64,000 bases of DNA from Eriocheir sinensis (taxonomy: Eukaryota > Arthropoda > Malacostraca > Decapoda > Varunidae). The notes beneath the pieces were generated by a model. That model saw only the letters and a program-made list of their open reading frames with translations, was not told where the DNA came from and did no database searches. The DNA is taken from positions 3,275,494 to 3,339,493 of the forward strand of contig NC_066553.1 in assembly GCF_024679095.1 (NCBI RefSeq). Reading direction: 5' to 3'. Below are positions 1 through 10,705 of this stretch, one piece after another. Each line of letters begins with the position of its first letter. Position 1 is the stretch's first letter. A program made the position numbers and the translations under genes.

Positions 1-197
1 TTCAGTTATACGACCATTCATTTATACGACCATTCATTTATACGACCATTCATTTATACGATCATTCATTAATACGACCATTAATTTATACGACCATTCA
101 GTAGTACGACCATTCATTTATACGACCATTCATTTATACGACCATTCAGTTATACGACCATTCATTTATACGACCATTCATTTACACGACCATTTAT
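1..197 (+). repeat. 16-bp satellite array, plus orientation, cut by window edge
   Basis: Tandem copies of a 16-bp unit, CATTTATACGACCATT with T/G and other point variants, about 12 copies. As 16 is not a multiple of three, any reading frame gives a 16-residue repeat (HLYDHSFIRPFIYTTI), which explains long spurious open frames. The array begins before position 1. Confidence 0.95.
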
Positions 198-960
198 AAA
201 CTAATATGAGCTCGTATGAATCTACAAATGTCATCTGTCCGAAACTATGAATGAAAAAAAATGATTGTTTAGATATTTTTTTGTTCTTATCAATATTTGG
301 GTCTTTTTTTTCCCCGGTCATACTCTTAATCACTTCTTCTTTGTTTTCCCAAGTCATAGTTTTATCTGTTACCTTTATTATTTTTCCTCGGTGTCATTCT
401 TAATTCGTCGCACGGTTCCTATCATCATTTTTCCTCGATCAAGCTCCTTCCGAAATTGACCTCTCTGTTGGCCCTCTTTTATACTCTTATTTATAGGGGC
501 AGTGATTAGCGGGCTGTTTTTTCTCATTGTTATTGTTTTTTTTTTCCTTGAACCGCTTTCTTTACTGTAAAAGGAAAATCACATGTTCTTTGTTTTCTTT
601 GATCATTTTTTTTTTTTTTTACAGGAGAGGAGTCAGTTCAAGGGCATAAAAAAAGGAAACAAATGTGAAAAAAAAGCCCGCTACTCACTGCTCCTAAAAA
701 CAACTGGTCTCTTTTATTTTCCTTCCTTGGTTAGATGCTTAACTTTTCTTCATTATTTTTCTCTATCATTCTCTTAACTGTTCTTTATCAATATTTTCTT
801 TGATCACACTATTCTTATCCGTTCTGTATTTTTCTTCCTCGATTACACTCTTATCTTTTATATATTATTCTTAACTGTTTGTCTTCGATCAATCTCTATC
901 ATTATCATTTTTCCTCAATCATACTCTGAACTGTCCTTTATTAGTTTTTATTCCTTTTTT
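198..960. other. T-rich degenerate sequence
   Basis: T-rich sequence with irregularly repeated blocks such as TTTTCCTCGATC and CACTCTTATC, resembling a decayed tandem repeat. Nothing coding is recognised. The segment near 247-304 is repeated in the same orientation at about 2033-2092. Confidence 0.5.
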
Positions 961-961
961 T

Positions 962-1084
962 TTTTTGTATCCTGTCCAATTCTTAGTCTACTGCGGTCAG
1001 TTTGTCATACCAATCCGTTTTTCCTCCGGCCGTTTTTTGTATCCTTCCTAATTCTAAGTCTGCTGCGGTCAGTTCGTCCTGCCA

Positions 1085-1085
<1 letters not shown>
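962..1085 (+). repeat. Tandem duplication of a ~65-bp unit
   Basis: Two adjacent copies of a unit running TTTTTTGTATCCT...AATTCT...AGTCT-CTGCGGTCAGTT-GTC, diverged at several positions, followed directly by a (GT)n tract at 1086-1123. Confidence 0.75.
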
Positions 1086-1124
<39 letters not shown>

Positions 1125-1454
1125 TGAAAGGCGGCACATTCCCAATCTCTCTACGGGTATCCGGCATATGACCACAGATGTTGCGCCGACTAAACGAAAC
1201 TTTCCAACTTTTTCTCTACGGGTATGTGGTCCTTGAGTGAGGATGCTCGGCTGTAGATTCGAACTAACCACGGGATCGGTCTGGAAAACACTCATTGTGA
1301 TTCCCCCCACTCAAAATTACCACAAATGACTTTAACTAATCTTAACCTAATCTAATTTAACCTAACCTAACTAGCCATATATCCATACAGAGAAGGGAAA
1401 TACGAAGTCCGGGACGAGGAGAAAATATTGGTGCGACGAGGTAGTGAAATATGA

Positions 1455-2035
1455 ATCGTCGTATAGATGAATGGTCGTATAACTGAATCGTCGTATAAAT
1501 GAATGGTCGTATAAGTGAATCGTCGTATGAGGGAAGGGTCGTATATCTGAATGGTCGTATAACTGAATCATCGTATAAATGAATGGTCGTATAACTGAAT
1601 CGTCGTATAAATGAATGGTCGTATAACTAAATGGTCGTATAACTGAATGGTCGTATAACTGAATCATCGTATAAATGAATGGTCGTATAAGTGAATCGTC
1701 GTATAAATGAATGGTCGTATAACTGAATCGTCGTATAAATGAATGGTCGTATAACTGAATCGTCGTATAAATGAATGGTCGTATAACTGAATCGTCGTAT
1801 AAATGAATGGTCGTATAACTGAATCGTCGTATAAATGAATGGTCGTATAACTGAATCGTCGTATAAATGAATGGTCGTATAAGTGAATCGTCGTATAAAT
1901 GAATGGTCGTATAACTGAATCGTCGTATAAATGAATCGTCGTATAAATGAATGGTCGTATAACTGAATCGTCGTATAACTGAATCGTCGTATAACTGAAT
2001 CGTCGTATAAATGAATGGTCGTATAACTGAATAAA
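1455..2035 (-). repeat. 16-bp satellite array, inverted, with 32-bp dimer structure
   Basis: About 36 copies of the same 16-bp unit as at the window start, here reverse-complemented. Copies carrying GGTCGT alternate with copies carrying CGTCGT, so the effective period is a 32-bp dimer through most of the array. The other arrays in the window do not show this alternation. Confidence 0.93.
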
Positions 2036-2517
2036 TATAGGAAAAAAATGATTGTATCGATATTTTTTTGCTCTTAAAAATATTTGGACGTGATTTGCGT
2101 GAGTATATCGGGTGTTTAGATCTCATTGGACAGAGTAATGTTCATAGAGGAAGATAAATTAAGCAACGTAGAGAAAGATAAACGCATCACTATAATTTTA
2201 AAGCAATTACGGCATCACTGCAGATATAGATAGATAAATAGATAGATAGATATAGATAGAAGGATAGATAGAAATTCAAATATATAACTCAGAGGCATAA
2301 GAAAATATAGAAGAAAGAAGAAGGGGAAGGATGCAAGGAGGGAGATGAAGGGGGTGGAGGGAGTAGGGGAGGAGGGGGGGAGGCAGCAGGGGAGGGTTGA
2401 GGAGAAGAGGGGAAAGGGGAAGAGGGGGCGCCAAGAATTGCAACACAACCCTCAATATCGGGAAAAACATCAGAAACCATTTAGCCTTTCACTCCGGCGC
2501 CGTTCACGCTAAGTCAG

Positions 2518-2592
<75 letters not shown>

Positions 2593-2707
2593 GTTCCTTG
2601 ATGCCCCTCAGTCCTCCTGGTACGCTCTAGGCCACATTGCGTTAAAACATATCCCCTCCCTCAGCCCCCCCCCCCACTCCCCCTTTATTAATCCCTCATT
2701 CATTAAC

Positions 2708-2990
2708 CAATCCATCTATACGACCATTTATACGACCATTCATTCATACGACCAATCATACGACCATTCATTTATACGAGCATTTATTTATATGACCCTT
2801 TATTGATACGGCCACTCATTTATACGACCATTCACTTATACGACCTTTCATTGATACGACCATTGATTTATGCGACCATTCATTTATACGACCTTTCATT
2901 TATACGACCATTCAGTTATACGACCATTCATTTATACGACCATGACACGACCATAACACGACCATTTATACGACCATCCTTGAGAGGTCC
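2708..2990 (+). repeat. 16-bp satellite array, plus orientation
   Basis: About 17 copies of the CATTTATACGACCATT unit, more diverged than the other arrays, with degraded copies (missing the CATT half) at the right end. It follows a (TG)n tract at 2521-2591. Confidence 0.92.
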
Positions 2991-3668
2991 TCGCCCCCAA
3001 ACAGCCACCTTTAGACTAAGCTGCAGGTGGGTGCCGGGAAAGGGGGTCATCTTCTTAGTGGTTGGTGGACTGATGTGGGCGGGGCTTAGATTCGAGGTTA
3101 TCGTGAATATTGTAATTTGCATTTTTAGACATTTTCATCTACTTCGATCCCATTCTTTGTGTCTGAGATTAGTTTTAAGTCGGTTTCTCTCTTTCCTCTT
3201 GCACCCTTCCTTAATTAAACACCCGAGATTTATACATTATTCTTCTTTCGTTCTCCTTCCGGTTCTATCATCTCTTCATAATTAAGACGATTTTTGGGGT
3301 TTAATTAGTCCCTTCTTCTTTTTCTCCTTTTTCTCTATTCTCCTCTGTTCCCGCACTTTTCCCCTCCTTTACAGTCTTCACATGAACTGATTGTTAGTTT
3401 ACTCTTGTATTCCTATGTCACATGCGTTTAAGCTTATCACAGGTAGTATTAGTTCATTATATGGCTTGCAAAGGGTAGAGAGGTGAGCTTGATGGAGGTA
3501 CGGGACCAGCAGATTGACACTTTTGTTTTCTTTTTTTCCCATATAGATTCTTCACGTGCGATCTCAGGTAAGTCGCAGCCGTTCGCGGATACCTGGATGA
3601 CTTAGTTGGTGAGTCGATTATTATTCTTTACTGTGTGTGTGTGTGGGGGGGGGGGGTAATAAAATGTG

Positions 3669-3737
<69 letters not shown>

Positions 3738-3812
3738 ACTTAGCGAGAAATATTTTTTAGGAGTGGCAAATGGATGAGTGGGCCGCCGCCTTAGTGCTCC
3801 GCCGCGACCCTT

Positions 3813-4268
3813 GCACGACCATTTACTAGACCACTTGTACGACCATTTACTAGACCATTTACACGACCATTAAGGGAACCATTTACTCGATCATTTGTAC
3901 CATTCATTTATACGACCATTCATTTATACGATCAATCATTTACACGACCATTTACACGGCCACTCAGTTTTACGACCATTTATACGACTACTCATTTATA
4001 CGACCATTCATTTATACGACCATTCATTTATACGACCATTCATCTATACGACCATTCATCTATACGACCATTCATTTGTACGACCATTCATTTATACGAC
4101 CATTCATCTAAACGACTATTCATTTATACGACCATTCATTTATACGACCATTCATTTGTACGACCATTCATTTATACGACCATTCATCAATACGACCATT
4201 CATTTATACGACCATTCATTTATACGACCATTCATTTATGCGACCATTTACACGGCCATTAGGACAAC
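3813..4268 (+). repeat. 16-bp satellite array, plus orientation
   Basis: About 28 copies of the same unit, with diverged copies at the left end and a homogeneous centre (about 3895-4240). It runs straight into an (AC)n tract at 4273-4313. Confidence 0.92.
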
Positions 4269-4269
4269 C

Positions 4270-4313
<44 letters not shown>

Positions 4314-4314
<1 letters not shown>

Positions 4315-5220
4315 TCATTCACCGCCGTTTGCGTGTTCAGTGTATATTTTGGGTTTTTCTTCACCATCCCAACCAATGCCTTAGTACTGAGGCTTGATTT
4401 TTTGCACCATTTGACGTCCAGAGGAAAATATATATCAAGAAACAGCCTTCACTACCCCATCTTATATTCTCTTTCGTTTTAAAGGCGTTGTGTTAAAGGG
4501 GCCAGCCGTTAAAAAAGAATTGACCTTATTTTGTTGCATTGTGGTAGCAGCTATATAGTACTGGTGTTTGGTTTTGTTATTACGGTGTGAAATTACGTTA
4601 TATGGGCCATTGTGTGTTTTTTCTCTCTACATTGTCAATCGTTTCCGTGATTTTATCCTGGGTTGTTTGTTTGGATTTTATGGATATTTCTTTAAATATC
4701 TTTTAGGTGTAATGTATGTCAGTTTTTGATCAGTAACGAGTAAAGCTGACTAAAGAAATCTTGTTATATTGTGTCAAATATTTTTTCTTTTTTGTTTCCA
4801 AGTGATGAGCAATTGCGGCTTGCTCAAGACCTTGCAAAAACTAAACAGACTCTATCAGCTGCCTTGCACGGAGCAAAGCATCATTAAGGATACTTTGCCT
4901 CTGAGGTCCAAAGTGGTAATATGAAAAGGTATTCCAATATTCTTACCATGTCTGATGTGCCTCAATATTTCCACGAGAAAACAATATATGTTACACTTGG
5001 CCTGAAAGCATTATCAAGATAAGAACAAATGTCAGCCTTCACGGGGACAGGGATGTTGACTTCCTCCCTCGTATTACATTGACGTGAAAAATAATCTGCC
5101 TATCACGTGAGTGCCTCAGAGCCTCGTCCCTACATACAAGCAGTCTGCCGTTGTTGTTCCCTCATGCTGGCGTGGACAGGCGCCAGGGATGCTTTCCTCA
5201 CGTCATGTGGAGGCACCGTT
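4314..5220. other. Unique AT-rich stretch
   Basis: About 0.9 kb with no repeat, RNA gene or coding signal that I can support. Confidence 0.5.
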
Positions 5221-5221
5221 G

Positions 5222-5399
5222 CCAGATTGTCGTACTCAGAGCATAGTATTTACCGGCTTCTGACGCCTAACTATTGCCAAGAAACATCAAGAATTAACTC
5301 ATTTAACGATAATTTTTAGTAAATCTTCTTATTGGGGTCCACGAGACAGTTTTTGGGTCGGAAGTCGGTAAATATAAGAAGCTGAGTAAGACAATCTGT
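5222..5399. repeat. Imperfect inverted repeat (foldback, ~50-bp arms)
   Basis: The left arm (5222-5275, beginning CCAGATTGTCGTACTCAG) matches the reverse complement of the right arm (5346-5399) at roughly three quarters of positions, separated by about 70 bp. The shape is that of a small MITE; no clear target site duplication was seen. Confidence 0.6.
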
Positions 5400-5852
5400 C
5401 ATCTTTGTGTGGAGGTGAAAATAATAAAATCTTGAAGCGAGAAATCACACGAGTGACCTCAAAACCTGGTGCCTGGGAGCCTGCGAGAGCATCGGCGGGG
5501 AGCAGGTAGGTCACTAGGGCAGGCCAGGCCGAGGCAGGCTGCGTCGCCTCGGCCAGCTTGCAGCATCGGCGGTTCGGACTGGACATGACAGTTGTGAGGG
5601 CCAGGAGGAGGCAGCCATACTTTAGTTCTTTGAGGAAGTACTACGTGAATCTCTTTAGGGCAGGACATGTTGGCAACAGTGCAAAGCGAGGCATCGGTAC
5701 AGTGGCAATCCTGGGTCTGGCGGGATCAATAGCTAAGACTCTCTTTTCTCCCTGCTCTCTCCAGCATCCCCCCCACAACACTCTCTTCACTCCACTCCCT
5801 CCCTCTCTCTCACTCCCCGTTACCTCCTCTCCTCTCCTCTCTTCTCTCACTC

Positions 5853-5853
<1 letters not shown>

Positions 5854-5893
<40 letters not shown>
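5854..5893 (+). repeat. (TC)n microsatellite
   Basis: A TC dinucleotide tract within a pyrimidine-rich stretch (5740-5980). Confidence 0.9.
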
Positions 5894-5896
<3 letters not shown>

Positions 5897-6124
5897 CCTT
5901 CTCTTCCGGTGCTCCTCTTCCTCTCCCTTCTACCCCTCCCTCCCTCCCTCCCTTCACTCTCTCACCCTAGTTCAAGACGACCTGTTTTATTCTTTGACTC
6001 CCCCAATCAGTGTCTTTGTTTAATGCTTCGCGATGGTTTGAGTTCCGACACCTTGAGAAGCGTTGTGGTGGTGAGCCTTGATGCCGCCACCAGCTCCAAT
6101 CACCCTCCCTCACCCTCCTTTCAC

Positions 6125-6127
<3 letters not shown>

Positions 6128-6186
<59 letters not shown>

Positions 6187-6253
6187 GTTGACCTGCGTGG
6201 TAATGTGTGCTGATGTGTGAGAACTCTTCTCTTTTCCTCCACTTTCTCTTACC

Positions 6254-6322
<69 letters not shown>
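6128..6322 (+). repeat. Two (CT)n tracts
   Basis: (CT)n at 6128-6182 and 6257-6322, separated by 74 bp of unique sequence. On the nAChR transcript these are (AG)n, downstream of exon 9. Confidence 0.92.
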
Positions 6323-6326
<4 letters not shown>

Positions 6327-6402
6327 TAATTTATATAATTTGTGTAATGTACTAACTTTTCGACTTTAGTCTTGTTATAAAACATGAAAAATGTAAATAG
6401 AA

Positions 6403-6404
<2 letters not shown>

Positions 6405-6487
<83 letters not shown>
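6405..6487 (+). repeat. (AC)n microsatellite, ~41 units
   Basis: An uninterrupted AC tract; on the minus-strand transcript it is a (GU)n tract that starts 58 nt after the donor of exon 9. Confidence 0.95.
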
Positions 6488-6489
<2 letters not shown>

Positions 6490-6545
6490 GGCGGTTATCT
6501 TGAGGACATAAGTAATAATCTAAGAATGACGGAGCGTGTACTCAC

Positions 6546-6655
6546 CAAAGGCGACATTTCGTGGGTTTCCGCCGACCGATGGTGGTAGTTGAGTATAAGA
6601 ACCGTGCTGACCACACTCGAGGCAACCATGAACATGATACAGTTAAAGTAGGTGC
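6546..6655 (-). CDS. nAChRalpha6: nAChR exon 9 (TM3)
   Basis: A constant 110-bp exon, phase 1 in and 0 out. It completes Gly, then encodes [20 protein letters not shown], forming TM3, followed by [16 protein letters not shown] at the start of the cytoplasmic loop. The NYHHR motif after TM3 is diagnostic. The acceptor is CCTACAG and the donor GTGAGT. It joins in frame to every exon 8 copy, open or divergent. On the transcript a long GU tract (6487-6405) begins 58 nt past the donor. The exons for the cytoplasmic loop and TM4 were not found below 6.5 kb. Confidence 0.96.
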
Positions 6656-7695
6656 CTGTAGGGAACACGGGAAGTGAGTCAGAGAGCTGTCCGCCACCGC
6701 CTTGAAGGGTTAGCACTTCCACATCGAGCAGCGCCCACGCACTAAGTGAAGACTGACTCTTATACTTTTTGACTCTCTAAAAACTGACTGTTGCAAAAGG
6801 GGTTAAAATACCCTGACCTTGCAGAGTCCTCATGATCTAGTACCTATCTAGGCTAGGAGAAAAGTGACACAAGTGCAGCTACGGTGGGGCTACTGTGACC
6901 TAACTGTGCAGTGATGATGACTCCAGTAACGGGAGTCTTACCAAAGGACTACTTATACAGGGACACACTCTGAGATACGGGACAACTTGGGGTAAAGTTA
7001 CACAAACACTCAACTTTACGACTCAGGGACTGTGGAGAGCGCCCCCAGAACCCAAGTGCAAGTACGGCTGACGTCAGGCTGTGGTGCCATCTATAATGTA
7101 CACCACCATCCTTTGCTTTGGAGTCTGAATGAATGGAGGACCTCAAGCCTTACACTGAGACAGCCTTGCACGTGATTCCTGGCGACGTTATCTCAGGACA
7201 TTATGGATCGTGGGAGGGGAGACCAAAACAGAGGGAGGTCAGGCAAGGTGTAAATCTCATCTGAAGTACTGAAAACTATCATACAGCTCTGACTCTCCTA
7301 TCCTCTCAAAATAATCCACAAAAATGTATAATACTGGAGACAGATACATGTTCTCGTAACTCCTAATTGGGCTATGACTGCTCGTTGTGGGCGCCGGTGT
7401 GATCATGCAACACTGCACTGTCACTACCAACACACCGAGCATGCATGAAATCCACGCGGGGGCTGGCAGGATTCGGGGGAAGGAGGAGGGGGGTTGTTGG
7501 GAGACACAGGGGGAGAGATCTGGGGGAAGAAAGGCTTGCGAGAATTGGGGTGTTGAAGGATGTGGCCTGGGAGGAGGACGGGGAGAGAGAGGAAGAGGTA
7601 CAGAGTGGTTGGGTGGGAGGTGATTGTAGTGGAGAAGCGATGGTGCAGAAAGACAAGGCAGGAGTCATGGATTGTAGGAGGAAATGATGATGGGT

Positions 7696-7697
7696 GC

Positions 7698-7741
<44 letters not shown>
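7696..7741 (+). repeat. (TTA)n microsatellite
   Basis: About 15 TTA units. Confidence 0.95.
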
Positions 7742-10022
7742 GGTGTTATAATTTTTTTTATTGCTAATGTTATAATGAGTGTTTTTAGCATTACTGTTAC
7801 TATTATCATCATGGTAATGCTCATTATAGTTTTTTTTGTTGTTGTCTGCGGAAAGGACAGTTACATGCGAAGTTGTGGTGAACTGAAATAGTAACTTGAC
7901 AAAAAATGTTGTTTAAAATAAATGCTTTACTTAAATGCAAGTTTGACTCATATTTAAAGTGAAGGTAAAATTTAACAACTGAAATCAGGTTTTCTGAAGA
8001 ACTAAAAACCAGTATTGATTATAGTAAAAAAAAGCTAGATTTGTAGAATATGAACTAGATAAAGATGCAGTTCATTCTAGATCGATGGCGGGAAAAAAAC
8101 GAAGCTTCCCGTTTGATCTCAGTGTTGGAGGAAGCTTTGATGAGAGTCTACGGCAAACCGAGACACGTTGAGTACGAAAAAACGGTAGTTAATGAGGCAC
8201 CCTGAGGTTGTCGAGGATGAGAGCGAGAGGGGGAGAGAGGAGCTGCGGAGAGGCGGGGAAGCGACGTGCACTGTGCTGGGGGCGGGGCTGGGCGGGGCAG
8301 GGCGGGGTGAGGCAGGGGCGAGGGTGGTGGTGGTGGCGGCGGTGGTGGCAGCGGTGGTGGTGGTGGTGTGAGGGGGGGGGGGGAGATACTCTGTCTGCTA
8401 CAACTAGTTATTAAGCAGAATTAAAACTATTCAAAAATTTCTATGTTCTATGATCTACGGTATATCTTACTTGGTTTTCTCATGCATTAGATTTTGATTA
8501 AGAATGTAAAGCTATTTCAAAAATGTATGAAGGGCGAATGATTGTCAACAATTATACCACCGGAGAGATATGCAAAATCATCATTTCAACTGTTACCATC
8601 AGCATATTCGTGAGCAGGGGAACACATATGACACCAATAACAGGGTAAGATGCCCCAGAGGCTGCTACAAAGAATCCAAACCAAAAGGAAGTGAGTGTCA
8701 ATACTGAAGACTTGACAACCTTCATACATTAGATAATGGTTTTGCATACCACACAAGGGGTGCCACAGTGTGGAATGCAAAGCGGTTTTTAAATGGGAGT
8801 TCCATTTTCATAGGTTTGAGTTATATTTGGTTTAAAAAGTTGCCAACCTGTACAATTGTGATAATTTTGGGGAGGTTAAATTTGCAGTTATGTTGAAAAA
8901 ATTGTTTTCACTCTGAGGGATCTTACGGAATTTTAAAAACTTTTATATATATTTTTTATATGAGCTTAGTCCGTCGATACTTGGATGCCGAGGGAGAGGA
9001 GTGGCTGACTTAGGAAGCTGAGAAAGGCTTCCCGTGTTAGTAATGATCGTTTGATTTCTTTCTTTTATATAAATATCTGTTACGTCCAATGGGAAAACAT
9101 ATTTAAAATGGGGAAAATTAAAAACAACGTATCTTAGCATGTGTTTCGGTTAGCAGGAGAGCTGGGTGAGTTAGGTTTAAGCTTGTGTTGTTAGGTGTGT
9201 TGTTTAAGAGAAGGTTACATTGTATGATTATTGCCACGATGAAGCTGAAAAGATAGAACTGGAATTAGTTAGTTTAATTTTTAGACATATAGTTAATTAG
9301 ATGAGTTAGCGATTTAGATAAATAGTATAAATATGAGAGAAGGTATCACGCTGAGTGACATTCAAAATGTTGGGTTTAAATGCCGTGGTTAGTTTCTCTT
9401 ATATATTTTCCCTGAAGCTGAAAAGAGGAGCATTAATGGAGTCTTAGAGAATCCGTCGACGCTGCCGGAGATGGCCTCGTCAAACGTTGCATTAAGGGGA
9501 GTCAAAAACAACATGCAGAAGGACTAAAAAAGAAGCAGTCGGGTGTGCACAACTGGTGGGAGGGGGACGCGGGGCCTGGCGGGGCAGACTCAGGGGTGGG
9601 GGCGACGACGCGCCCCGCACGCGCCGCTGTCACCACACACATCATACGCAGCGGACTCGTGTGGCTCAGCCGGTGCCTCCGGCCCGGCGGGCGTCCCGGA
9701 GGGCCGGCGACGGAATCCCATCGAATGGCATTCACTTCGGCAGCAAGAACCGGGAGGCTCGAGACAGACGGTCGCGGCCACTGGGACGCGGGCACAAGTG
9801 TTACATGTGAGGCGAGCACCCGCGGGGGGGGGGACAAGACATGTGGCGGGGACAGGTGTGTGGGGTCTCTGCGTCCCGGTGAGCCACTGTGGCTGCCGGG
9901 CCACTCAACACACGGGCCGCATAATTCAAGGCAAGAGAAGGCTTACTCTACGTTAACACAGCCATCCAGGAAATATATGTTCCAAAAAATTACTTTAATT
10001 TCATAAAATAAATAAATCAGAT

Positions 10023-10023
<1 letters not shown>

Positions 10024-10098
<75 letters not shown>
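10024..10098 (+). repeat. (AT)n microsatellite
   Basis: About 37 AT units, uninterrupted. Confidence 0.95.
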
Positions 10099-10101
<3 letters not shown>

Positions 10102-10252
10102 TTATTAATTTATTATTTTTACGTCTCGTCTGTAGCGCCGGTATGCTTTCCTCAAATGCCTGGTGGTTGGCCCAAGCCCGTCATGAAGCAAGCATTTTTT
10201 ATAGAGGCGCCATTTATCCTTGGTTCATGCTGCCCTCCGGAACTCATTCTTG

Positions 10253-10705
<453 letters not shown>

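Noticed and set aside
1371..2126. 251-codon repetitive open frame (SFIRRFSYTTIHLYDD units)
   Set aside because: It is produced by the 16-bp satellite read in a stop-free frame. The same happens in three other arrays, in both orientations.
1..4268. CRISPR-like array because of regular short repeats
   Set aside because: The 16-bp units are directly adjacent with no unique spacers, and the genome is eukaryotic; this is a satellite.
7365..7445. Minus-strand segment reading PTTSSHSPIRSY, like the PTTSDAVPLLG loop of exon 8
   Set aside because: The TM2 part is not recognisable and there is no donor at the right place; too weak to call a relic.
8580..8725. Minus-strand frame with LTLTSFWFGFFVAAS and PVIG after a CTTCAG, resembling a TM2 cassette
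   Set aside because: It is about six codons too short and aligns only with forced gaps. Hydrophobic chance similarity is more likely, though a profile search would be worth running.
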